Positions 21,915-34,329 of a stretch of DNA of 64,000 nucleotides are shown here, one piece after another. Position numbers and translations under genes: made by a program. Below the pieces are notes generated by a model. It made no database searches and had not been told where the DNA came from. It saw only the letters and a program-made list of their open reading frames with translations. How positions within the stretch are numbered: the first letter of the stretch is position 1; the number at the start of each line of letters is the position of its first letter. The stretch comes from Parelaphostrongylus tenuis (Eukaryota > Nematoda > Chromadorea > Rhabditida > Metastrongylidae), in the NCBI GenBank assembly GCA_019055375.1, contig JAHQIW010003969.1, positions 17,563 through 81,562 on the forward strand. The letters are read 5' to 3'.

Positions 21915-24520
21915 AGAAAAGGATAGGGAGGTGAATTCCGCCGATACGTTAAGAGTTAAAATTTATTTTGCTATAATAACCTCGTGTTTTGACCTCTCAT
22001 GATAAAAGCAAACCATTGAATGATGTTTAGGTTTGTAAACAGCCTATCATGGAATTTATCGAGCGTCTTTTCGAGATATCATCGTCGCCTCCAACACACT
22101 CCGCATGAAATTAAATGTTCTAGTAAGGAACGACATTCTCTTACGTGTTGAAGTAGATTAAAAATTGAAGATATTTTTAGTATAGAAAAGAGTTTTTATT
22201 ATTTTAATGCTCATAAATTGCCTAACAAAGCCTTTTTATTTAGCCATCACTACTGCTTAGTAGCTACAATTCGAAAAGTTTAAGTATGCACTTGTTTTTC
22301 AGAAAGGCTTTCTTACAGCTTTGTAGTATTCGAATCAAGATTATGATTCCCATGCGTTAGTTATAATTACTTATAATAATTATGATTAGTAAAATAACTT
22401 TGCTAAAGCACTGCGAAAAAGCAAGAAAATACAAGAGAAATTTCTAGAATACAAACATATTTTTGAATTCTACGAGATTTAAGCTATCGGACGATTACTA
22501 ACAGTCTAAGAAATGAGTTTTGTTTTGCGATATTACGAGCGACAAAGCGCGAAAATGTGATCAACGCGCTGACAACGACACAACCTAATTTTAGTTCGTG
22601 CCGCGCGTCGCGCCTCGGAGTAAATATACATTGGTCGCCTTCCGTATAGATTCAGTACATAATTGATAAACTTATTTGGTTATTGCTATTCTCGTTCCAG
22701 ATATCTAATTACTATCACGACCCTAGATTAACATTTCGACAATACCCTACAGGAAAATTATATTTATCGGCAGCATGCAATCTGTAACAAGTCTTCATAA
22801 CAGTATGTACAAGCACTTTTTAGAATGATTCAATAAATGCATCATTTTTGTCTTGCTTATTAAGAAGCCTTAGCGTTGTCTTTACTATCGATAGTGTTAT
22901 CAAGGTCTCATCAGTCTTGATCTATCATATTCTCTTGTTTTTAATCATTTACTCATAATTAGTTTCAAAATTTTAGCACAAACTACCTCTTTGTCACTGT
23001 AGTTCGCCACGCAATCGCGTCGCGTGCCGCACAAGATTTTGACGTCATTGTCAAGGAATTAGACGTGACGCGTGTGAAGCACAATTTTATTTTTAGTACT
23101 AAGACATTGGAAAAGGGCATTAAAATGCACATGGCAATTTACCCAGTTTTAAGCTTTCGAGTGATAAATAACATTTCCATAAAATTCTTTTCCATCAAAA
23201 AAGGTCCCCTCATTTTACATTCTAATAAACTTTACTCTATCACCCTGAGTGATACGCAATGATCAAAAGATATTTGACATTTCACAAATTGTTCAGATAA
23301 AATTTTTTTCGGAAAACTGAGTTCGTGATAGAAATCGAGCTTATAAATTTTTACTCGAATGTAAAAGTAAACGACACTGTATGGACACTATTACGTCGTT
23401 ATGGGCGAATATACCATTAAGTTGTAATTATGCCCGAATAATCATTTTTTGAGGAAAAAATGAAATAATCATGTGACTATATGAAATTATGCTTTGATTT
23501 GGTAGAATAAAAAGTCATTCATTCGCTTATCAGATCTGCAAACTTGAATCATATTTTGCACAGTAAACAAAGTTTATTACCATCTTGAATGTTAAACTGC
23601 AATCACTGTGTATCCTTGGGATTGTGCTGAAAAAGAAACGTACCACAAGAAAAAGAAGAAGAGCAATGAATATGCTTAATCTCGTCCAATTATTCGCCAT
23701 TCAAACTGCACACTTTTGTTCCAACTGAAATGGTACTGTCACAACGGACAAGCTTTCTAAGCGCTAATTGGTTAGTGATACGGTCCATGAAGATGGATGT
23801 TGCTGAATGCTCGAAAACAAAACGATGTACAACAAGCGCGGTAAAAACATATTGCTATCAACGTTTTACTAAAATCATTACTGATCACAAAAAAGCAGCA
23901 TTGTTTAGAATTCTTTTAGCACCTTCTCAAATGTAGCATTCTCGCCGTAGTCGCCAGAAAACTGAAACACTCTATGATGTTATATCTCGCTACAGGCGTT
24001 TCGACCGCATTTCAGGGGCCCGCGATTTGAGTCGATCGTTTATGTAAAATTAACAGATTTTACTAATGACTCAAATGTGTTTGGTATGACATGAAAAGTG
24101 AAACAAGAGCGAGAAGTGTAACGGAGGCGATCATCGTTGTGGAATGATTTTCCATCAAAATCGTGCGCTTTTATACAAGCCAAAGTTGTGCTTTTCTATG
24201 GGATGCTTTGTCTCGTTCATTTCTTTTTTTAGTTGGTTGGGTGATCGTAAATCCAATTTTCGTGTTTCCGTGATGATTTGTTCTGTTCCGTGTCACGCCA
24301 ACAATTTTTCCCATCAATATTGAAAATATTAGACATTTGATGGGGCTCGCTTTCTGTGTGATTATGCTGTTGGCTATTTACAAAGCAACTTCATGTGGAC
24401 GTGAGAACGGAACTTGTTGGCTTAAAAGTGAATGATAAAATGGGATAGAAGAAGGAAGTTTTCTGAGCATCCTTATTTTAACCATCTCTATCGAAGCCAG
24501 GGGGTGCGGTGATTGAATGA
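21915..24520. other. AT-rich stretch, no gene
   Basis: Very AT-rich DNA with scattered CG-rich patches (22,600-22,620 and 23,005-23,025). It contains the geometric centre of the big inverted repeat (about 22,800), but I could not align the two sides of this centre, so the palindrome does not continue here. Frames are short and unsupported. No RNA gene noticed. Confidence 0.5.
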
Positions 24521-24523
24521 TCA

Positions 24524-25329
24524 GTGATTTTCGGCGCCTCGTTGATTTACGGAACTCTGGTGTTTGGCTATCGATCGTCTACGATTATTCGTTCCCGTTG
24601 TGAACCTTCATCCTTATCTCAACCGAGTCGAACCTTCTCTAGTGTAATCGCTCGAATGACGAACCTCACTCGGCGAGCATCTCATACACAGGATAAATTG
24701 TGCACTAATCAGCTAATTAGCTAAATGGCTCTAGAGGGTGAATTCATAGCGAGAACGAACGACATTGAACGAGCGAATCGAATCCTTGGCACTGATGAAG
24801 ACGAAACGCTTAGGAACGCCAGAAGAGAAAAACCGTTATTGGCAGTTCGCGCTACACACTCAATCATGAAAGATGATAGTGCAAGTAGATGTGCTCAACC
24901 AGTTTTCTACGACCTCTATAAGGAGGTCCTCCATCAAGCAAAGAACGAGGGGAGCATATGAGTGCTTAAAGTTATAAGGTCTGCCAAGTAAAGAGAATAA
25001 AAACTGTGATACGGATCAAATAAAGTGGCAGGCCAAAGGGAATTGATGTGAACATGAAAAACGTATACCGGCACCTTGATATCAGTTTGATAAACAAATA
25101 TTCATCTGCTAAGAATCTAAAAGTGAAAATTTTGAAAAGCTTCACTGATTTTGAAAACACTGTGATTGATTTGTCTTGCACAAAAAAGTACAAATATTTC
25201 AAATCGTTTCGTGAAATGTTGACTGAGCCACATTGCGTAGTAGGTGAATCGAGAAGCTGCATTTCTTCTCAAGATTATAACTGCGACGGAACACTGGAGT
25301 TAGGTGTATTCATAGTCAGAAATTTCTAA
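24524..25329 (+). other. Group of unrecognised ORFs
   Basis: Three neighbouring plus-strand frames: 24,524-24,724, 24,725-24,961 (charged; ARTNDIERANRILGTDEDET) and 25,048-25,329 (Lys-rich, then a Cys-containing end, CVVGESRSCISSQDYNC). No motif, signal peptide or family is recognised. They may be exons of one gene or chance frames in moderately GC-rich DNA. Confidence 0.22.
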
Positions 25330-25449
25330 CTTATAATATGCGGAATGAATCGATACGCTATATTGCAAACAATATCGTTTTATTTTTCGAAAAGCCAGCT
25401 GAACAAGGTGCATGGTACTTCATTTAATTCCTTTTTCTTTTTGTGACTG

Positions 25450-28400
25450 TACACCATGAGGCACATTTGTTGCGCCGGACAAATACTTCTAGTTTGTAAA
25501 CGTATGCGCTCACCCACCTCATTCTCTAGTTATGAAATGTCTTTTGGGGGTTAAAAGGCTCCATTTGACAGCTAGCGCGTCCTGAGTGGACGTAGGACCC
25601 GAGTTTTACGTGTGCTGCTGCGTGGTTATCAATTAACTAAGATCGCGGCTAGTTTCACGTGTTTGGTTTCGAGCGGTTCCCTGCATCACATAGTAAAGCC
25701 ATGTACTATCTAGCTTGTTTATATCATAATCATAAATCTAATAAGCGAAAGAGTGACGACATCGGGTCTGCTACACTATCAATCGTACAACATTGCTCTA
25801 CCGACCTATAAGTTAGAAATACGCAAATCGCGACTATCGGAAACCAGGTCCAGCTATATATAGGTTTGACAGAACAATCTTGAGTTCCACGGCATGTCTC
25901 GAGGTGTACGATGTTTGATGTGATTGAGATAAAATAATCAGCCAAGAATACATATCAGTGTCGCGTGCGATCCCCACAGTAACGGTAGCTCAGACATGCG
26001 CTTTAGCTTGAGATTTTGACTATCAATCTCTTGCCTTTCATATTACGGGAATACCATACATCGATGTCAACGAAGCGAGGTAGAAGCATCATGAAGTATT
26101 GTACGCATGGAGTACTCGCTGCACTGGATAATATAATATGTACATCTTGTCTGTACGGCGCCGTTAGCATGCTATATGGGGGTATTGCTAGTCCTGGAAG
26201 TCGTAGGGGGGGAACACAAGAGTAGCACGGAGATAGGGTGGAAGGCGCACACAGACTCAGCGATTCATTCAAAGGGTCTGCTGATGTATGTACGAGCTCG
26301 TACACAATATGTTCGGGGTGGGCTAGTGGATCTGAGTGGTGCGTGTCGCCTAGCAGTGCATTGGGCGGAGGGGCTGCGGGCAGATCAGCAAGTCGTGATA
26401 TCTTTGCTGGGCCAGTACCGCGGCAGGGGGATGCTTCGGTCTAGTAATAACAGGACGAATCATCCGGAAGCAGGAGATCGAGGCCGGAGGACGTGTGGTA
26501 CCCACAAGGGAACGGAGTGGGAGTGTGTGACGGCGTACTTTGAGAAAGGGGTGGCGAACGAAAGCCAGCGCGAGGAGCATGATGCACGCAGTCGGACTCG
26601 ACCACGGATGGAAGCCGAAACTAGTAGCGAGAAGTGGCAATGCGAGCAAGCAGAACTTGATAAAAAGATCTTGCCTCTCACGTGCGGATAAGTAGCACAC
26701 GCCGGTTCCATGAAATCCCAAATAACATAGCTCGTACAAGAACATGCTGGGTGTTGTAATAAGTCCACTACACATATGTCTCATTGCGACGCTGACGATT
26801 TATCTCCTCCGCGCTATATACATGATTCACGGCGCGATCGTAAAACAATTCTAATGAGTGGATGGGACACACGTCTAGAAGGCGATCAACCGCTTGTGTT
26901 TAAACGGAAAAGCTCAAAGCACAAATCGCACACCATAGCGAGCTGGTGAGAGGCTGCATAGCCAGTTGGCGCAGTAGGTAGTCGAGCTGGCACAATAACC
27001 AGTTGTCGAAAGACCATAGTGCGCTATAGGGTGCAAGGTCCTGTGCGATTTGGTGCGTGGGACCATTTGGTGCTTTGTGTGTATATAATTTTATTTCATG
27101 TAGAACCGTCACGCTCTTATTATGACGACTCGTGAAGCGCTTGTATTTTCGATATACGACTTATAATCAGGTCTTAACATCCAACAGTCATGATGGAGCT
27201 TCAGCTTGTCCAGTTTCTACCGCGAGGGGCTGTCGTGCTGATCTAAATCCAAGGCTACCGTGTTGGTGGTGACGTCGGCTGTGCCGCGGCCGTCAAACCA
27301 GGGGGTGCTGGTCATAGAAATGATAACGTAGTACACAACAGATTAGATAATCCGATAGCTCGGTCAACCAGCGGAATCCTATAAGGCTTCGTGGCTGAGC
27401 TACATGGTTGGGGTCGCTTCCTAAGTATACCAAGATGTTGACCTCTTTAGTTGATAGAAAAGCCGCTCTATCCATAGTAGTAACGATCCTGAGATTTGTC
27501 AGCCGTCGCCACTGACCATGAGTGGAGGTGAGTCTTATACGGTCGCGATTCACGGACTTCAGCACAGTATGTTAGAATATACGCGACTTCTTGCCAGTTG
27601 TACCTAATTGCCTCACCTTCGTTTAACCATCTATCAGTTGACGAACACAGATAGTGGGCGGCTAATGACTACTATTTCTCTTGGCGGCGTGTGGCTGGTC
27701 CGCCGGCAGCACTATACGGTAATTCAGGAAGCATCCTAACGGTCCGATAAACGCGGATGATCCGGGCGCGGTCTCGCTCGATCTACATCCTGCAAAGAAT
27801 GTGCAATCACTTTCTCGCCTGACAACCCTTCGGCTGCAAATTAATCACAGCGGTTCATCCTTTATGCGTGCTTTCATTTGATATGATCATATTTGTCACA
27901 CAGCCGAGGTGTTATAGAATTTTCTGTTTACTATCGCGAACGTTCCCGCGGCGTAATGCTTTGTTTGCATAATACGAGGGGTCATCGATGTCATCACAAG
28001 TATAGTCCCCGGACTGTTTTTCCACTGTTCTGTCATCTTGTGTGGTCCTCGCTCGTACAAGTCGACATCTGCTTGCACGTGAAAGAATACCGCTAACATA
28101 TCACATGTATTGACGCCTCTCCCAACCACTCGTGAGCGTTTGAGTTTCAAGTCTAATCGCCCGTCGGTGATGGCCGACTCACACGTCAATTCTTTCTGCT
28201 AGTATTTTATCTCGTACTAGTTAGCTAACAAATAAGGTTAGGTTCGGGGACGAAGATATTCCGAGTAACATGATAGGATGATACTGATATGCTCAGAGTA
28301 TGTGACTAGAGAACTGACAGTAATATTACTTACTAAGACATCCTGACTTACGAATTAGTATGATTAGACGGAATGTAGAATACTAGTCAGGGCGGATAGA

Positions 28401-31230
28401 TAAATTATTATGGGACAAGTTACTCATGTGCAGTCAATCAAATAGTGGATCATTATTTGATGATGTCATACAGATGTAATGTTGGCCAATTAGTGCGGCG
28501 TAACTGTGTAGTGGAAAGGAGCGATCCTATGTTAAGAGAGGAATTTTATGTTATGGTGGCACTCCGCTGTTCGTGTGAGGTGGCGGCCGACAGAGATCAT
28601 CTGTGCGTTCCTTGTATGTAAGTAAGTGAAAGTAATCATATAGTCGCCAGCGTATGGCTGTTGGGAGTAAGTGTTTAAGAGCAGCGCAACAATCTTCCAC
28701 ATTATGGGCATGGGTATGTAACCTCGTTAGTGCGAGATGTTTGTGGATTCAGAACATATGACAAAGTGCGTAAGGTGTGAATAGAAACAGGCACATTCCC
28801 TCAACTTTATTAATATGTGGATTGATCTATCACACATGTTTGATAGTCTAATGTGGCATCGGCACATATATATAGGAGGTACTAGCGTATGTGTGTTGTG
28901 CTAAACTTTGACAGATGGAATGCTAACCTGAAACAGTCTACGACAGTGCCTGGTGACGGAGATAGTGCCCTAATTATCTCGTCACTGTGTTAGTCTACTA
29001 GTGCGTCTCGCAATGGAGAGGTCAGCTTAGTAAGAAACAAGATTCTCCGTGATATGTGCATTATGCAATCCAACCCAGTGTATTCTCCCCGAGATACGTA
29101 GCGCGCATATAGAGGGAAGCAGACCGGCTTACAAGGCGAGCTCTGGCTTCACGCGCAAAGATACTGTGTTTCAATGCTAAGATTGTGGAAGCGACTTCAG
29201 GGTGGGTGGGAAGGACACACAAATCTGTGGGGTGGGCAGTGGAGGGACAGCGAATAAGGGTATGGTGGTCAACGCGAAATGATGTGAATAGGCTATTATT
29301 AAAAAGGTTGATTATAGAGCGGTAGTGTATGGAAAGAGGGATAGTTAGATAAGAATAATTAACTGATTGCATCAAATGGTGATGTCATGAATAACTACAT
29401 AGTGCAGTGGCGGCGGGTTGAGAGTATATGGGGAAGCAGAACAGAGTACAAATCCGCTTGGCGCAGAGTTTACTACACAACGTACTAGGAGGTAGAGGAT
29501 GTGGCTCGTGGATAGTGTGAGAGCTCTTGATTTGCGCGTAGCAGGCGTGCGGCTACGCGGCACCTAGTGTAGCTATAGATATACAGAAATGAGTCGAGCT
29601 CAGTGGCGGATATCGTAAGGACTGTATATACGTCAGGATGAATAGCACGAGAGTGTAGAAGGAAATGCTAGGAATGAGGAAAGACATAGACGTCTACGTT
29701 GACAAAGGTGTTCTAACATATCTTAGTAGTATGAAAAGATAAAAGCAAGTGTCTAGAACAAAATGGGAAAAGTGGGACACTGGGAGAATATCAAACTGCA
29801 GTAGCGGATGATAACAGAGATATCGTCAGCTAGTATTTCGTGTCGGGTGATGTAGGTCAATGACTTTACTATGGCAGAGTGTGCGCTAGTACGAATAATA
29901 TCAATAATGTGATCAGTGAGAGTGCTTTACAGTGAGTGGTCAGAAGCAGGGGAAGGGGAAGGGAAGGAAAGTGTTGACGGCTTAATAGTGTATCGTGGTG
30001 CACTTTGTGCGTAATTGTGTTGAAAGTATAGACGTCAGCGATACTTCGTGGGTTAGTGCTGCTCGCTCGTCGGTGCGTGTCGGTTCTTTCTGACAGGTGT
30101 TGGATTAAAATGACATTAAGTAAATAGGGGAAACACGGGCACGATGTGATTGCAGAAAGCAAGATAATAGTGCGAGTACTACGTAGAAGATTGACAAGTA
30201 AGACGTGAACTCGTCAGACCGAAAATTGAACTAGGCAGAAGGCGAGGACGGAGTGGAGGTGATACTGGAACAGGCAACAGGAGATTGAACAAATATGAAT
30301 ACGGGCATAAATTGGTGTGTGAGAGAGAGAGAGTGACAGGGACTAGGGTAGCTGGCATAACGATGGACAATTACATAGCGGGTCAGCGGCTAGCTATTCC
30401 AAGGGTCTATGTTCATTCGACACTGGTGTCGGAGCGAGAAAATAGGACAGCGCACCATGGTGTATAATAAGGTGTGTGACATTAATTGATTCTGGACAAG
30501 GGTTGGGAGGAGAGAAGTCATTATAGTACAGTGATAAAGCACAGTGGCGGAAGCGAAGGTGAGTAGCTGGGTGACAGGGAGGAGGCCACTTAGGCATAAG
30601 AGCGCCGGGATGTGGGGTTACGAGTAAGTTACACAGGAAGGATATATGATGGAATTGCAGACGGGACAGATGCGACAAGTGACTTAATAAAGGGAAGGAA
30701 ATGATACGGGAACATCAAGGAGTATGCGAAGAAGTGAGGGCACACATGATGTGTGCGAGAGCTCCTACTGAGTAGAGGAGTATGACAGGGGATGCAAGCT
30801 GAACAGGAAAGTGTGTGGAATGGGTATAGTGGAAGGTATAAACCCGTAGTTTACGGATGAATGAGAGGCTGGGGAAAAGTGGAGGAATAAGAAGGAGACG
30901 TGGTGTGATAATAGGGAGGGTGATGGGTGTGTGGGGTGGGATGACCAGAATATCTATGAGCACAGAGACAAGCACACGATAAGAGGAAGATGATTTGACG
31001 GTAGGACACGATGGGCAAGTCTGAATGCGCAAGTAGGAGGGGTCAAGTACAGAATGGGGTCAGAGGGATGACGCTCGAGGAGAGAGCACATACACGAGGG
31101 ATCTCCAAGACCTCGATAGGGGATTGGCTTGATGCTCCAGTATCACTGAAGAATGTTTGTGGGTGGGAGGGAGAAAGAAAGGGGAGGGAGTAAGCTGGCT
31201 CGCGCGAGGAAAAAGGCAAAGAGCATAAAT
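25450..31230. other. Compositionally anomalous block
   Basis: The sequence differs from its AT-rich, homopolymer-rich surroundings. From 25,450 to about 28,200 the four bases look nearly balanced with few A or T runs. From about 28,200 to 31,230 the plus strand is G-rich and C-poor: bases 30,901-30,960 contain 27 G against 3 C, and 30,241-30,300 contain 22 A, 22 G, 7 C, 9 T. The longest frame (26,176-26,691, 171 codons) has no recognisable motif and is probably chance. None of the mobile families of this window occurs inside. Nature unknown. Confidence 0.6.
26961..27035 (+). pseudogene. tRNA-Met-like remnant
   Basis: GCCAGTTGGCGCAGTAGGTA resembles the 5' half and A box of an elongator tRNA-Met. 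It is followed by the stem CTGG / CCAG enclosing CACAATAA, which could be a CAT anticodon loop with one added base. The T arm and B box are not recognisable. Low confidence. Confidence 0.28.
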
Positions 31231-31239
31231 ATGGCGGGT

Positions 31240-32160
31240 GGTGATGGAGAACAGATTTTAAAGGGAATAGCACTCATTTTCCTTGAGAGTCTACACTTTT
31301 CAGCAAGAATCGTGAGGATGCGGTAGCATTGTGTGAAAAGTGCTCGAGTTTCTTGCTTCTTTTCTAAGAAGAGCTTTCTCACCAAGTTATTAGTGATTCT
31401 TCGCTAGCTTGAGAACTGGAGTTTTCGCAGTAAGCTGGTTTCTGTGAGTGAAAATTGATAACTTAGACCTAAATTTCGATTCGTTTTCGGAGTGAGCTGT
31501 TGCAAATTTACAACGAATTTTTGGATTGTATCGTGCATTTCGATCCTGAGAAAACTGAGAAATGATTTTAGCGAAAATATTACAGAAGAAACTTTTATAA
31601 AGAGTTTCGTTAGTGAAGATTAACCGCATGTATGAAAATATATTCTATGTTTCAACGAGAAACCACATTGGCGTAAAAGGGAATATAGTTCCGACTACTA
31701 TATAACATGCGTTCCTTCCTTTTTCACTTACATTTTTGTGTCTTTCGATACTTGAGAAATATAGATTTCCATACTGAGTCTGCTATGCGAAAAGGTTTTC
31801 ATAGTACGTTCAACTAATTGAAAAAGAAGTAACGTTTTACAATCGGAGTTCATTTTTCCAAGTTCGCCGGGGATTTCTTGGTTTTTCACAGTGAGATTTT
31901 GAGCACAGAGAAATTTTGTTGCCATAAAGTATTGACTATTACTGGGGAGATTCTATAAACTTGTTCTTAATAGAAAAGGCACCTAGTTGTCCAAAAAATT
32001 TCCACTTTTTGCCACGGTCTGTGCTATGTGCAGTCACAATTTGTGAAATGTGCTCGTGTTTTCTTGCAATTTTGACATAGAGGATAATTTCACTAGACTG
32101 TTACTAATCAATCAATAGCCTGAGAAGTGAAGATTTTTGTGCAACGTTTGGTTTATAAAA
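31240..32160. repeat. Degenerate tandem repeat, unit about 710 bases
   Basis: Sequence around 31,330-31,445 (GTGCTCGAGTTTCTTGC, then TTATTAGTGATTCTTCGCTA, then GCTTGAGAACTGGAG) recurs around 32,045-32,130 (GTGCTCGTGTTTTCTTGC, TTACTAATCAATCAATA, GCCTGAGAAGTGAAG). The intervening sequence has related but weaker motifs. Short minus-strand frames are present (31,390-31,629, 31,728-31,925) without known motifs. It could be remnants of a repeated exon or a decayed satellite. Confidence 0.4.
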
Positions 32161-32369
32161 GGACTTTTTGAGGGAGTGATACCAATGCGGGTAAAATTCG
32201 TCCTCGCCTTCGAAATGATTATCACATTGCTTGAACTTCGCCGAACTTTCTCTATCTGCTTATAAATAATCGCTGATTTGATTGCTTCAAGAACAATTCA
32301 ATGTAGTGATGGGCCTGATACAGAAGAGCGGCTTTTTTGCACTCATACATTCAAAAACACATTCTGGAC

Positions 32370-32660
32370 GTGTTTACTTCTTGCCTTCCTGAAGGTTTAT
32401 CGCTTCAAGACAAGTGGGAGGTGTTCCACATATGGGACTGTGTTGTGAAGCGGATGGCTTCTCGCCTACTCGAGCCTTACAAGCTGAAGAGTTCAATGCT
32501 CCCATTCGCTGTAAAATATCGTCGTATTGGTTCAACTAATCGCATAATGGCAAAGTCTTCCGCTGATCTACAAGGACCGTCTATTTCCTGCTGTGGTTCA
32601 AGACATGTGGGCGGTGTTTCATATGTGGGACTGTGTTGTAGACGAGGCGTCGCTAAAAGC
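32370..32660 (+). repeat. Local tandem duplication, about 195-base unit
   Basis: TTCAAGACAAGTGGGAGGTGTTCCACATATGGGACTGTGTTGT-like sequence near 32,402-32,445 recurs near 32,598-32,641 with a few changes (shown here in description only; the core shared words are CAAGACA-GTGGG-GGTGTT and GGGACTGTGTTGT). The frame 32,337-32,693 across it has no known motif. Confidence 0.5.
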
Positions 32661-32699
32661 AAACAAAACGAACAACGCAGGACACACCATTGAGGTTGT

Positions 32700-34325
32700 T
32701 TTATGTTTTCTACCTATAACACCAGAACAGTCTCCTTCGATGCCTACCTTTACGCACTTCTTGAAGGTACTTGATCAACGAGTTTAATCCATCCGCCCTA
32801 CAAGAAAGGCAAGGAAGTAAACCGATAAATGACCAGTAGACATCGAAAGTCACGTATTTGTGAACTAAAATTACCACTACGAAATGTCGATGACGTCGGA
32901 TTGATTGTGAGCCCATATGCCTTCCATTTAGTCACTTTGTACAAAATTTCGTCACTATGACTGCTTATTCTTGTTTCAACCTTCGTGTCAAGAAATCAGT
33001 ATCTCCAACTAGTACGCGTCAACTTGCACAGTTGGTGCGAACAAATTAAACGTCTTTTATAACAAGTTGTAAAAGTTATTCCGATAATTGGAAATTCGCT
33101 CCTGAGATTACAAAGTCAGATGAGAACCGTTAGCGATAGTGATCGAAGGAATATAGAGTTTAGAATGGTAGTAAAAACGAGAACCGTGATCCTAGTGTAT
33201 GACTCTAGTCCTCAGCAGATCTCATGCTTGCAACTTAATTCGTATGAAAGAGAGGAGATCGTCGATAGACATAAAAGTCTCGCAAAAGACACGAATCATA
33301 TGGTGATCAACCCCATTCTCGCAAACAGTAATGGTCGTTCCCTAACACTATTCGAAATATGGAGCTTCTCAAAATTGTTGTTTGAAAAGTCAAGATATTT
33401 CAAGCTTAATTATAGTGCAACACACTAAGTCTGTATGAATCCATATTTACAACACATATTATTTACACTATTTACATATTTACAATTGTTTGAACGTATA
33501 CGTCTGAACGTGACTGAGCACGTGGAATATTTTGATATTTACTGTGCATTTTCAACCCCTAGATTTCTTAGACTCCTCTACCATACTTGAATCAACATCT
33601 TGATTCATACGAAAGCGATCAATGTTTAAGGACAGCCACGGAAAACCCTTTCTATAAATAAGAAATTACAGGTAAATTACTAGGCTGCAATCAAGCACAA
33701 CAGTTTGGGTTTGTTCTAGTATGATTCCTCAGTTTTTTAGAATAATAGAAAAATGCGCTGGATCTTGATACCCAGATTGATTACCATTCTTCAATAGAGC
33801 TGTCTAAAGTATGTTCTTATTCAGAGGACTTACGACCGAGGTGAGACAAACGGTGATAAAATTTTCTTGTGATGGAAATATCTGGGTCCTTACACATAAG
33901 AGAAATCAATTTTCATAATGATTTTATAGGAGTATGATTACACTTTAGACGATGAGGCTTTTGAGATTGCAAGATCTAATTTCAACAATAGAAATTCGCC
34001 TCAAGTACCCGACAGCAGCAACATCGCCTTTCGTCCTTATGGTGATCCATTCCGCACGACTGATGTCACAGCCGCTGTTAGTAAAATTGAAGCAGTGCTT
34101 TGTTCATGAAAAGTACCTGCGCTTATTCAGAATGAGATGCGAATGTTCCAAAATAACAATATCAACAAATCCCAATATGGACTATCTGTTAACCACGGCA
34201 TAGATTGAAATGAATATTTTCTTCTCTTTAGCCATTTCGAGGTGTTATTGATATTATTTATTGAATACTAGCGATGCACATAACAATACAGTCTGTAATG
34301 CAGCATGAATATACATTATTCCAGG
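32700..34325. other. Unassigned with a diverged repeat copy
   Basis: No gene recognised. Around 33,000-33,660 the sequence resembles, at low identity, the block next to the PLE tail at 7,640-8,340 (shared words include GTACGTC/TATACGTC followed by GAACGTGACTGAG). Frames at 33,120-33,428 and 33,952-34,203 have no motif I know. Confidence 0.35.
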
Positions 34326-34329
34326 TGGC

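Noticed and set aside
22800..23030. CG-rich patches at 22,606 and 23,008 lying symmetrically about the centre of the inverted repeat
   Set aside because: They do not align as reverse complements beyond a few CG dinucleotides, so they do not extend the large palindrome.
23138..23160. AATTTACCCAGTTTTAAG resembling a nematode spliced-leader sequence
   Set aside because: Several mismatches to SL1, no donor site directly after it and no Sm-site context.
26176..26691. 171-codon plus-strand ORF
   Set aside because: No motif or signal, located in base-balanced DNA where stop codons are rarer; several frames on both strands are similarly open by chance.
28930..28940. TGAAACAG, complement of the nematode piRNA upstream motif CTGTTTCA
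   Set aside because: One or two 8-base matches are expected by chance in 64 kb, with no cluster or AT-rich spacing.
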